A DNA stretch of 64,000 bases from an uncultured Rhodoferax sp. (lineage in GTDB: Bacteria; Pseudomonadota; Gammaproteobacteria; Burkholderiales; Burkholderiaceae_C). The first letter of the stretch is position 1. Every line of letters starts with the position of its first letter. The notes below the pieces were generated by a model. It was not told the DNA's origin. It made no database searches and saw nothing but the letters and a program-made list of their open reading frames with translations. Shown here one piece after another: positions 50,847 to 58,831 of the stretch. The stretch spans positions 1 to 64,000 of the forward strand of contig NZ_CAMIHB010000012.1 of NCBI RefSeq assembly GCF_946221635.1. Direction: 5' to 3'. Both the position numbers and the translations under genes were made by a program.

Positions 50847-51752
50847 TCAGCGGTTGCGGGCGTGCAGGTCGAGGTGCTTCTGTATTTCTGCCCGCATGAA
50901 GCGGCTGGACTCTTCCGCGCGCTCCTCCCAGGCAAAGACGCAGGCCGACAGCACGCCGTCAAAGCCCACCTCGGCCAGGGTGCCGAAGAACAGCGTCCAG
51001 TCAATCTCGCCTTGGCCCATGTCCAGGTGCTGGTGCACCCGAATCTGTTGTGAGCCAGGCGGATTGACGATGTAGCGCAGCTGGCTGCTCTTCTTGTGGT
51101 CGAAGGTGTCGGCTACGCGCACGTGGGCCAGCACCGGGGCTGCCTCGCGGATCATGGCCGCCATGTCATCACCGTAGTAGAAGGTGTGCGGCGCGATGTA
51201 GGACAGCCGCAGGGCCGGGGAACCGATGTTTTTGACGATATCGGCTGCAGGCTGCAGCTGCTCCACCCAGTCTTCGGGGTGGGGTTCCACGGACAGGGTG
51301 ATGCCTTCGCGTTCGAAGAGGGGCAGCAGCTCGTCCATGGAGCGGAACCAGGCAGCCTCGCACATCTCTTTGGTGTTGGCGCCGGGGCCCTGGCCCACGG
51401 AGCGCTCCGGCGAAGCGCCTCGACCGAATTCGGACACCATGAGACGGCAGTCCATTTCGATCGCCAACTCGACCGCCTTCTTCCAGCAGCGCAGGGCCCA
51501 CTGGCGCTCGTCTTCAAACGGGCTGGCCCAGCGGTACATGGGTTGCAGGCTGGCCAGGCCTACGCCAGCGGCCCGCAGGGCGGCCTTGAAGCCGGCCATG
51601 CGCTCGCGGGTCGCACGTGGCATGACCCACCAGTCCAGAAAGTCAGACCGGGGGGATAGCTCGATCTGGTCGTAGCCCAGCGCAGCAACCGCGGCGGGCA
51701 GCTCGGTCAGGGGCAGGTGCCGGATCATGTAAGGGTCCAGGGCAATGCGCAT
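50847..51752 (-). CDS. iolH: IolH-like TIM-barrel protein
   Basis: A 301-residue barrel that matches IolH: it starts MRIALDPYMIRHLPLTELPAAVAALGYDQIELSPRSDFL, continues MYRWASPFEDERQWALRCWKKAVELAIEMDC, and has HVRVADTFDHKKSSQLRYIVNPPGS near the C-terminus. IolH occurs in iol operons but its reaction is not settled. It is the first gene of the minus-strand operon with the two downstream genes. Confidence 0.9.
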   Translation of the reverse strand: MRIALDPYMIRHLPLTELPAAVAALGYDQIELSPRSDFLDWWVMPRATRERMAGFKAALRAAGVGLASLQPMYRWASPFEDERQWALRCWKKAVELAIEMDCRLMVSEFGRGASPERSVGQGPGANTKEMCEAAWFRSMDELLPLFEREGITLSVEPHPEDWVEQLQPAADIVKNIGSPALRLSYIAPHTFYYGDDMAAMIREAAPVLAHVRVADTFDHKKSSQLRYIVNPPGSQQIRVHQHLDMGQGEIDWTLFFGTLAEVGFDGVLSACVFAWEERAEESSRFMRAEIQKHLDLHARNR

Positions 51753-51768
51753 GTGATCTCCTAGTGTT

Positions 51769-51784
51769 TATCATCTGTTTGATA
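51769..51784 (-). promoter_or_regulatory. Operator-like inverted repeat before iolH
   Basis: TATCATCTGTTTGATA: TATCA and TGATA around six bases, just upstream of the iolH operon. It resembles the sites in front of the divergent LacI gene. Confidence 0.5.
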
Positions 51785-51887
51785 GCTTTTGAGGGCTTAA
51801 AGCCATCTCCTCATGGGGCGGAATTATTCGGCTGCAAGTATGGAAAAACAATGTAGAAGACGCATTCCCTATCACTAGCATCACTCG

Positions 51888-51914
51888 TCAAATCACTATT
51901 TGATAGATCTATCA
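51888..51914 (+). promoter_or_regulatory. Two overlapping inverted repeats at the start of the LacI gene
   Basis: TCAAATCACTATTTGA (51888-51903) and the perfect palindrome TGATAGATCTATCA (51901-51914), which includes the A of the start codon. Both are likely operators for the LacI protein itself, giving autoregulation. Confidence 0.65.
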
Positions 51915-52954
51915 TGAATGTAAGAAAACCAACTGGCGTTTCCATGAGCGATGTCGCACAAGCTGCCGGTGTGGGCGTGGCAACGGTGGATCGCGTCATC
52001 AACCGGCGCGCGCCGGTGCGCCCAGCCACCGCACAGCGTGTACTGGATGCAGCGCAAGCCTTGGGGTTTCGGCGCACCAGCCTGATCCGCCAGCGTGTGG
52101 GCGAGGCTGCGCGTGCACCCACCCTGGGCTTTGTGCTGCAAAGCGCGCGTTCGCCCTTCTACCGGGAGCTGGCGGACGCTCTGCGCCAGGCCTGCGCCGC
52201 ACTCTCCACACCTGGCGGGCGGGCCGTGGTGTGCCATCTGGAGGACCTGACGCCGCGGCATGTGGCCCAGCGCATTGAGGAGCTGGCGCAGAGCTGCGAT
52301 GCGGTGGCTGTGGTGGCCTCCGACCATCCGCAGATTGCCCAGACCGTGGAATCCGTGGCCGCCACCGGGGTACCGGTGTTTGCGCTGGTATCGGATCTCA
52401 CCACCGCTTCGGTGGCCGGCTATGTGGGAGTGGACAACCGCAAGATGGGCCATACCGCGGCCTGGATGGTGTCGCGCTTGTGTCCCCACCCCGGGAAAGT
52501 CGGACTGATCCTGGGTAGCCATCGCTACTTGTGCCAGGAGCAGTGTGAGATGAGCTTTCGCGCCTACCTGCGCGAGAACGCATCCCGGTTCCGGGTGCTG
52601 GAGTCCATGGTCAGTTTGGAAAGCGTCGAGCTGGCCCAGGCCACCACCCAGGAGCTGTTGCATCAGCACCCGGACCTGGTGGGGGTCTACGTGGCGGGTG
52701 GCGGTGTGGAGGGTGTGATCGATGCCCTGCGCGAGGCGCAGCGCCCCGGTCTGGTGGCGGTCTGCCACGACCTGACCGAGGTGACCCGTCAGGCCCTGCT
52801 CGATGGCTGCATCACCGCAGTACTCTCGCACCCCCGGGAATGGATGGCGCAGCGCCTGTGCGACGCCATGGTGACCACAGCGCGGGGGCGGGGTGAGTCT
52901 GGCCGGGTGCAGGCCATGCTGCCCTTGCTGGTCTATACCGCCGCCAACGTCTGA
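51914..52954 (+). CDS. LacI-family regulator (inositol cluster, 3)
   Basis: A 346-residue regulator: SMSDVAQAAGVGVATVDRVINRRAPVRPATAQRVLDAAQALGF, then the ligand-binding domain with VCHDLTEVTRQALLDGCITAVLSHP. Divergent from the iolH operon and separated from it by 161 bases with three operator-like repeats. The convergent ABC importer ends 56 bases downstream. Confidence 0.93.
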   Translation: MNVRKPTGVSMSDVAQAAGVGVATVDRVINRRAPVRPATAQRVLDAAQALGFRRTSLIRQRVGEAARAPTLGFVLQSARSPFYRELADALRQACAALSTPGGRAVVCHLEDLTPRHVAQRIEELAQSCDAVAVVASDHPQIAQTVESVAATGVPVFALVSDLTTASVAGYVGVDNRKMGHTAAWMVSRLCPHPGKVGLILGSHRYLCQEQCEMSFRAYLRENASRFRVLESMVSLESVELAQATTQELLHQHPDLVGVYVAGGGVEGVIDALREAQRPGLVAVCHDLTEVTRQALLDGCITAVLSHPREWMAQRLCDAMVTTARGRGESGRVQAMLPLLVYTAANV

Positions 52955-52963
52955 GCACGACTC

Positions 52964-52990
52964 ACAAAAAAGCCACCCGAAGGTGGCTTG
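52964..52990 (-). terminator. Terminator of the inositol importer operon
   Basis: On the minus strand AAGCCACC and GGTGGCTT form an eight-base-pair stem with a four-base loop, followed by six T. Placed between the ABC operon end and the convergent LacI gene; it can work both ways. Confidence 0.8.
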
Positions 52991-53009
52991 TCCGCTTGCT
53001 AGTTCGGGG

Positions 53010-54029
53010 TCAGGCGCGGCGCTTGCGATTGCGATACTGGTCGGCCACCACGGCGGCCACGATGATGGCGCCCTTGACCATCTCCTGGTAGTAGGCATCG
53101 ATGCGGATGAAGGTGAAGCCCGACGTCATCACGCCCAGGATCAGCACACCGATCACGGTGCCGGTGATGCGGCCCTTGCCGCCCACCAGTGAGGTGCCAC
53201 CAATCACTACGGCGGCGATGGCATCGAGCTCATACATCACACCCATGCCGGACTGGCCGGAGATAGCGCGTGCGGCTGTTACCGTGCCGGCGATGCCTGC
53301 CAGCAGGCCGGCGATGGTGTAGATCCAGATCAGGTGGCGGTTGACATTGATGCCGGACACGATGGCGGCCTGGCGGTTGGCGCCAATGGCGTAGGTGAAC
53401 TTGCCAAAGCGGGTGTGGCGCAGCACCACGTGGAAGATCAGCGCAATGATCAGGAAGATGATCACGGGGTTGGCGCCCGAGCCGATCCAGGCAAAGTTGT
53501 CCGTCAGCATGGAGACGGGCATGCCGCCTGTGAACCACTTGGCGAAGCCGCGAGCAGCCACCATGGTGCCCAATGTGGCGATGAAGGGCGGGATGGCCGT
53601 GTAGGCGATGAGGGAGCCGTTCACCAGGCCAATCACCAGACCGGTGAAGGCGCCTGCGAGGATGGGCCAGAAGACGGGCAGGTCGGTGAGTTGCGGGAAC
53701 ACTGCGCGGGGGAAGTCGCTGACCTGCGCCAGGCTGGCCGACACCACGGCCGCAGCCGCCACCACGGAGCCTGAAGACAGGTCAATGCCGCTGGTGATGA
53801 TGACGAGGTTGACGCCTACCGCAATGATGCCGATCACGGCCATTTGCAGAATGATGATCTGCAGGCGGTCCACGTTGAAAAGAAAGCTCTGGTCGTTGAA
53901 GTACCAGCCCAGCACTTCGAACAGCAGGCAGATGCCGATGAGGACCGCGAAGATGCTGGCTTCCTGCGGGAGCTTGAGTTTGGTTGGGGTGGACGGTGAC
54001 ATGGTGGTCTTCACAGTGGTGGTATTCAT
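53010..54029 (-). CDS. ABC sugar transporter permease (RbsC family)
   Basis: A 339-residue ribose-type permease with about ten helices: IGIIAVGVNLVIITSGIDLSSGSVVA is the conserved membrane segment, and IWIYTIAGLLAGIAGTVTAARAISGQ and SLVGGKGRITGTVIGVLILGVMTSG complete the signature. It is part of the putative inositol importer, with the ATPase 18 bases upstream. Confidence 0.94.
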   Translation of the reverse strand: MNTTTVKTTMSPSTPTKLKLPQEASIFAVLIGICLLFEVLGWYFNDQSFLFNVDRLQIIILQMAVIGIIAVGVNLVIITSGIDLSSGSVVAAAAVVSASLAQVSDFPRAVFPQLTDLPVFWPILAGAFTGLVIGLVNGSLIAYTAIPPFIATLGTMVAARGFAKWFTGGMPVSMLTDNFAWIGSGANPVIIFLIIALIFHVVLRHTRFGKFTYAIGANRQAAIVSGINVNRHLIWIYTIAGLLAGIAGTVTAARAISGQSGMGVMYELDAIAAVVIGGTSLVGGKGRITGTVIGVLILGVMTSGFTFIRIDAYYQEMVKGAIIVAAVVADQYRNRKRRA

Positions 54030-54047
54030 GGGGGCTCCGGGTGTCTC

Positions 54048-55589
54048 TTATCGTGCGGCCAGGTCCATGACGCTGACCTGGGTGGCATCTGCGCGGTCCA
54101 GGATGCCGGTGATGCTGCCTTGGTGCATGACGGCGATGCGGTCGCTCATGCCCAGCACTTCGGGCATTTCCGACGAAATCATCAGGATGGCCACGCCCTG
54201 GCCGGCCAGCTCCGAGACCAGCTTGTGGATTTCGGCCTTGGCGCCCACGTCGATGCCGCGTGTGGGTTCGTCCAGGATGAGGATCTTGGGGTTGGTCAGC
54301 AGCCAGCGGCCTACCAGCACCTTTTGCTGGTTGCCTCCGGAGAGATTCTGGATGGTTTCGCCCATGCTGGGCGTCTTCACGCGCAGGCGGCGGGCCATGT
54401 CGGCGCTGTCCTTGGCCAACTGGGCACTTTGCACGAATCCTGCCTTGTTGACGTAACGCTGGTTCAGCACCGCCACGTCGATGTTTTCCTGGATGTCCAG
54501 GCACAGAAAGCAGCCCGTGTCCTTGCGGTCTTCGGTCAGAAAGGCCATGCCGGCAGCCAGCGCGGTTGCCGGGGTGTTGATGGTAATGGGTGTGCCGTTG
54601 ATGGAGATGCTGCCGCTGCTGGCGGGTGTGACACCGAACAGCGTTTCGGCCACATTGGAACGGCCCGAGCCAACCAAACCGGCCAGGCCCAGAATTTCGC
54701 CGGCCCGGATGTCGAAGGACACATCCTTGAAAACGCCTTCCAGGCAAAGGTTCTTGACCGAAAGCACCACCTCGCCAATGGGTACGGTTTCCTTGGGGAA
54801 CATCTGGGTGATCTCGCGGCCCACCATCATGCGGATGATGTCGTCGCGCGTCACGTCACTGGATGCGCAGGTGGCGATGTACTTGCCATCACGGAAGACC
54901 GAGAACTCATCGGCGATCTCGAACAGCTCGTTCATCTTGTGGGTGATGTAGATGATGCCCTTGCCTTGCGCGCGCAGGGCCCGGATGATGGTGAACAGGT
55001 GGGCCACTTCCTTCTCGGTCAACGCGGAGGTGGGCTCATCCATGATCAGCACGTCCGAGTTGTAGGACACGGCCTTGGCAATCTCCACCATCTGGCGGCT
55101 CGCCACCGACAGGGTCTGGATCTCCACCAGCGGGTCGATGTCGATGTTCAGGCGGGCAAACAGCTCCTGGGTGCGGCGGTACAGCTCGGCGTGGTCCACA
55201 AAGCCCAGGCGGTTCTTCGGCTCGCGGGTGATCCAGACGTTCTCGGCCACCGTCATGTGGGGCATGAGGTTGAGTTCCTGGTGGATCATGGCAATGCCCT
55301 TGTTCAGGGCATCGATGGGAGAGCGCAGCTGGACGGTCTGCCCCTTGAGCAGCACTTCGCCGCGGTCAGGGGTGTAGACGCCCGCAATGATCTTCATGAG
55401 CGTGGACTTGCCCGCGCCGTTTTCGCCCATCAGGGCGTGCACCGTTCCTGCCTTCAGTGAAAAGCCCACGCTGTCAAGCGCGACCACGCCGGGAAAGGCC
55501 TTGTGGATGCTGCGTATCTCCAGCAGCGGTGGCGTGGGTGCGGTCCGGGTGGCCTGCACGGGAGGTTCCAGGGTTGCGGTGTCGGACAT
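54048..55589 (-). CDS. ABC sugar transporter ATP-binding protein (RbsA family)
   Basis: A 513-residue two-domain ATPase: first Walker A GENGAGKST and Walker B LIMDEPTSAL, second signature LSGGNQQKVLVGRWLL and LILDEPTRGIDVGAKAEI. In the second domain the Walker A is GLVGSGRS, degenerate as in most RbsA proteins. It energises the putative inositol importer encoded with its permease and binding protein. Confidence 0.95.
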   Translation of the reverse strand: MSDTATLEPPVQATRTAPTPPLLEIRSIHKAFPGVVALDSVGFSLKAGTVHALMGENGAGKSTLMKIIAGVYTPDRGEVLLKGQTVQLRSPIDALNKGIAMIHQELNLMPHMTVAENVWITREPKNRLGFVDHAELYRRTQELFARLNIDIDPLVEIQTLSVASRQMVEIAKAVSYNSDVLIMDEPTSALTEKEVAHLFTIIRALRAQGKGIIYITHKMNELFEIADEFSVFRDGKYIATCASSDVTRDDIIRMMVGREITQMFPKETVPIGEVVLSVKNLCLEGVFKDVSFDIRAGEILGLAGLVGSGRSNVAETLFGVTPASSGSISINGTPITINTPATALAAGMAFLTEDRKDTGCFLCLDIQENIDVAVLNQRYVNKAGFVQSAQLAKDSADMARRLRVKTPSMGETIQNLSGGNQQKVLVGRWLLTNPKILILDEPTRGIDVGAKAEIHKLVSELAGQGVAILMISSEMPEVLGMSDRIAVMHQGSITGILDRADATQVSVMDLAAR

Positions 55590-55621
55590 GGGAAAAACAA
55601 ACTCCAGGCTACAAAAGGGAA

Positions 55622-55652
55622 AACAGAGCGACCCGGCGGGATCGCTCTGTCC
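55622..55652 (-). terminator. Stem-loop between binding-protein and ATPase genes
   Basis: On the minus strand ACAGAGCGA and TCGCTCTGT form a nine-base-pair stem around a ten-base loop, followed by TTTTCCCTTTT. It lies between the binding-protein stop and the ATPase start. It probably stabilises or partially terminates the transcript so that the binding protein is made in excess. Confidence 0.65.
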
Positions 55653-55662
55653 GGCAGGGGGA

Positions 55663-56595
55663 TCAGTTCTTGCCGCTGTACTTGCTCAGGTTTTCAGGAG
55701 TCACCAGTTCAAACGGGACGTTCACGAAGCGGTCGATCGGCTGCTTCTTGATCAGCTTGATGGCCGCATCCACGGAACCGGAGCCCTGGCCCGCTGCGTT
55801 CTGGAACACCGTGACCTTCAGGTCGCCCGCCTTCATGGAGGCCAGTGCGTCGGGTGTGGCATCAATGCCGGCCACGATGGTGGCGGGCGTCCACTTCTTG
55901 GCGGCCTTGAGCGCGTTGATCGCGCCGATGGCCATTTCGTCGTTGTTGGCGATGATGGCGTCGAACTTGATGCCGGAAGACAGCCAGTTGGTAGTGATGT
56001 CCTGGGCTGCGGTGCGGCTCCACTTGCCTTCACGCTTGTCCACGATCTTCATGCCGGAGCAATCCTTGGTCTTGACCACGTCCTCAATGTCCTGGGTACG
56101 GGTGCGGGCGGCTTCGTTGGACAGTTCGCCCATCAGCACCAGGATGTTGCCCTTGCCCTTGAGCAGCTTGCACACATGCTCGGTTTCCAGGGTACCGGAG
56201 ACTTTCTCGTCGGAGGCCACAAAAGCCACGCCTGCGGGCAGCTTGGCAAAGTCCACGGGCTTGCGGTTCACATAGATCAGCGGGATTTTGGCGTCGGTCA
56301 CCATCTTGGTGATCTTGGGGGTGGCGTCAGTGTCCACGGGGTTCACGATGATGGCGTCGTACTTCTGCGCAATCATGTTCTGCACCTGGCTGAGCTGCTT
56401 GCCCACGTCGTTGCCCGCATCTTCGATCTGTGCGCTGGCGCCGGCCTTCTTGCTGGCGTCGCTGATGCCGTTGCGCAGGATCGTGAGGAACGTGTCGTCG
56501 AACGCTGCCATGGTCACGCCGATCTTCTGGGCTTGTGCGGCAAGGGGGGACAGCAGGGTGGTGGTCACGGCGGCTGCAACGAGTAACTTCTTCAT
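55663..56595 (-). CDS. Inositol-type periplasmic sugar-binding protein (IbpA/MocB-like)
   Basis: A 310-residue secreted protein: signal peptide (cut after AQA, about residue 22), then a ribose-binding-type fold with IGVTMAAFDDTFLTILRNGISDAS, DAIIVNPVDTDATPKITKMV, DAIIANNDEMAIGAINALKAA and VAGIDATPDALASM. It binds the ligand of the importer, probably myo-inositol or a methylated inositol (MocB of rhizopine clusters is similar). I start at 56595, where the signal peptide begins; GGAGAC lies upstream. Confidence 0.92.
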   Translation of the reverse strand: MKKLLVAAAVTTTLLSPLAAQAQKIGVTMAAFDDTFLTILRNGISDASKKAGASAQIEDAGNDVGKQLSQVQNMIAQKYDAIIVNPVDTDATPKITKMVTDAKIPLIYVNRKPVDFAKLPAGVAFVASDEKVSGTLETEHVCKLLKGKGNILVLMGELSNEAARTRTQDIEDVVKTKDCSGMKIVDKREGKWSRTAAQDITTNWLSSGIKFDAIIANNDEMAIGAINALKAAKKWTPATIVAGIDATPDALASMKAGDLKVTVFQNAAGQGSGSVDAAIKLIKKQPIDRFVNVPFELVTPENLSKYSGKN

Positions 56596-56699
56596 GGTTG
56601 TCTCCAATGGTTGATGGTATGTGCCAGAACCGGTCCCATGCTTTGACTCTGTAGAAAGCATGGAGGCTCTGCGGTTGGCAGACCGGACTATAGACAAAT

Positions 56700-56745
56700 T
56701 AGAAAAAAATTTTCTAAGTGTTTGTACTAAGGAAAAAAATTTCTC
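56700..56745. promoter_or_regulatory. Two IolR-like sites between importer and iolC
   Basis: TAGAAAAAAATTTTCTA (56700-56716) and GGAAAAAAATTTCTC (56731-56745) lie in the 254-base gap between the divergent importer and iolC genes. They are near-palindromic GAAA..TTTC sites of the same type as those at 40676, 43753 and 47563. Confidence 0.6.
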
Positions 56746-56849
56746 TAAAATTTACACTCACGGCCGTAGCGCTTCCAGGTGCTTGCTGCTATAGCTCCAA
56801 CATCTGATTTTTCTATCCAACACTTAGGAATGCCTCCGCCGAGGCCTGC

Positions 56850-58811
56850 ATGCCGATGAGTCAACTTCAATTTCCGCAGGGGCGCAGCCATGATCTGGCC
56901 TGCCTGGGCCGACTGGCCGTGGACCTGTACGCCCAGCAATTTGGCAGCCGTCTGGAAGACGCACGCAGCCTCTCCATGTACCTGGGGGGCAGCTCTGCCA
57001 ACCTGGCGTTTGGCGTGGCCCGCCTGGGCTGCAAGAGTGCCATGATCTCCCGCGTCGGCAATGAACAGATGGGGCGTTTCCTGCTGGAAAGCCTGCAGGC
57101 CGAAGGCTGCGACACCAGCCAGGTGCAGGTGGACCCCGAGCGCCTGACCGCGCTGGTGCTGCTGGGCCTCAAAGACCGCGATACCTTCCCCTTGCTGTTT
57201 GTGCGTGAAAACTGTGCCGACATGGCCATTGATGCATCAGCCATCGATGAGGACTTCATTGCCCGGTGCCGAGCCCTCGCCATTACCGGCACCCACCTGT
57301 CCACGAACGGCACACGTGCTGCCGCCCACCGGGCTCTGGAATGTGCGCGCCGCCACGGCACGGTTACCGTGCTTGATATTGACTACCGGCCCGTGCTGTG
57401 GGGGCTGACCAGCCGCGGTGCGGGCGACAACCGCTATGTGCCCGATGCCGGCGTGACGCGCCAGCTGCAGGCGTCTCTGCCCCTGTTCGACATGCTGGTG
57501 GGCACGGAAGAGGAGTTTTTCATCGCCGGTGGCGTGGCCAACGACCTGATGGCCAGCCTGCGCGCCGTGCGCGCCCTGTGCCCGACGGCCACGCTGGTGG
57601 TCAAGCGTGGTGCGCTGGGCTGCTGCGTGATGGAGGGTGAGATCCCTTCCGATATCGATGCCGCCCCGACCTACCGTGGTGAGCGGGTGGAAGTGCTCAA
57701 TGTGCTGGGCGCGGGCGATGCCTTTCTGTCCGGCCTGCTGGCGAGCCTGCTGCAGGGCAAGGACTGGGCCGAATCCACCAAGGTCGCCAACGCCTGTGGC
57801 GCCATCGTGGTATCGCGCCACGCCTGTTCCGCCGCCATGCCCACGCCGGCCGAGCTGGCGCACTGGTTTGGCGGCAACCGCAACCCGCATGTGGATGCCG
57901 ACCAGCAACTGGCCCATTTGCACCGCGTCACGGCGGCCCGTCCCGGCTGGGAGGACCTGTGCGTCATGGCGTTTGACCACCGCTCCCAGTTCTACGACAT
58001 CGCCCGCACCGCGGGCGCTGACGAATCGCGCATCCCGGCTCTCAAGAAACTGTTGGTGCGTGCGGCCGAGCATGTGGAACGCAGCCGCCAACTGCAGGGC
58101 CATACCGGTGTGCTGATCGATGGTGGCGACTACGGCCGCGATGCATTGGCCAGCGCCACCGGTCGCGGCTGGTGGGTGGGGCGCCCCGTGGAGCTGCCCG
58201 GTTCTCGCCCGTTGCGTTTTGACGGTACCCGCTCCGTGGGCAGTGCCCTGGTGCACTGGCCCACCGAACAGGTGGTCAAGTGCCTGGTGCATTACCACCC
58301 CGACGACGCCTATGCCTTGCGCCTGGAGCAGGAACAGAAGGTGCTGGAACTGTGGGAAGCCACACGCGAGTCTGGCAACGAGCTGCTGCTGGAAATCATC
58401 CCGCCCAAGTCCATGACACCCGAGGGCACCGCGGATGCCGCCGTATTGCGTTCGGTCAAGCGTTTCTACAACCTGGGCGTCAAGCCCGAGTGGTGGAAGC
58501 TGGCGCCCATGCAGGAGCAGGGCTGGCGTGCGCTGGAGGCCCTGATCGCCGAGCGTGACCGCCACTGCCGTGGTGCGGTGATTCTGGGGTTGAATCAGCC
58601 GCTGGATTTCCTGGCACGCAGCTTTTCCCAAGCCACCAACCCCGTCGTCAAGGGCTTCATGGTCGGGCGCACGCTGTGGGCCGATGCCTCCCTGCGCTGG
58701 CTCAAGGGCGAGAGCAGCGATGAACAGTTCGTCCAGGAAGTGGCGCACAATTTTGCCACCCTGGTGGATGCCTGGCGCAACCGGCATCGCGCACAGCGCG
58801 CCGCCGCCTGA
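56850..58811 (+). CDS. iolC: 5-dehydro-2-deoxygluconokinase fused to DUF2090 domain
   Basis: Bifunctional protein of 653 residues. The first half is a PfkB sugar kinase (LACLGRLAVDLYAQQFGSRLED, YLGGSSANLAFGVARLG, NVLGAGDAFLSG with the catalytic Asp). It phosphorylates 5-dehydro-2-deoxygluconate. The second half (about residues 345-640) is DUF2090, aldolase-like (LCVMAFDHRSQFYD, GVLIDGGDYGRDAL), and probably splits the phosphorylated product as IolJ does elsewhere; no separate iolJ is seen. Start options are 56850 and 56856. Confidence 0.93.
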   Translation: MPMSQLQFPQGRSHDLACLGRLAVDLYAQQFGSRLEDARSLSMYLGGSSANLAFGVARLGCKSAMISRVGNEQMGRFLLESLQAEGCDTSQVQVDPERLTALVLLGLKDRDTFPLLFVRENCADMAIDASAIDEDFIARCRALAITGTHLSTNGTRAAAHRALECARRHGTVTVLDIDYRPVLWGLTSRGAGDNRYVPDAGVTRQLQASLPLFDMLVGTEEEFFIAGGVANDLMASLRAVRALCPTATLVVKRGALGCCVMEGEIPSDIDAAPTYRGERVEVLNVLGAGDAFLSGLLASLLQGKDWAESTKVANACGAIVVSRHACSAAMPTPAELAHWFGGNRNPHVDADQQLAHLHRVTAARPGWEDLCVMAFDHRSQFYDIARTAGADESRIPALKKLLVRAAEHVERSRQLQGHTGVLIDGGDYGRDALASATGRGWWVGRPVELPGSRPLRFDGTRSVGSALVHWPTEQVVKCLVHYHPDDAYALRLEQEQKVLELWEATRESGNELLLEIIPPKSMTPEGTADAAVLRSVKRFYNLGVKPEWWKLAPMQEQGWRALEALIAERDRHCRGAVILGLNQPLDFLARSFSQATNPVVKGFMVGRTLWADASLRWLKGESSDEQFVQEVAHNFATLVDAWRNRHRAQRAAA

Positions 58812-58831
58812 AATGTGAACCTGACTTTCCT

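Noticed and set aside
56770..56800. Possible repeat copy before iolC (GCTGCTATAGCTCC)
   Set aside because: Only a dozen bases match the family and the GGGGGCT end is absent; cannot be told from chance.
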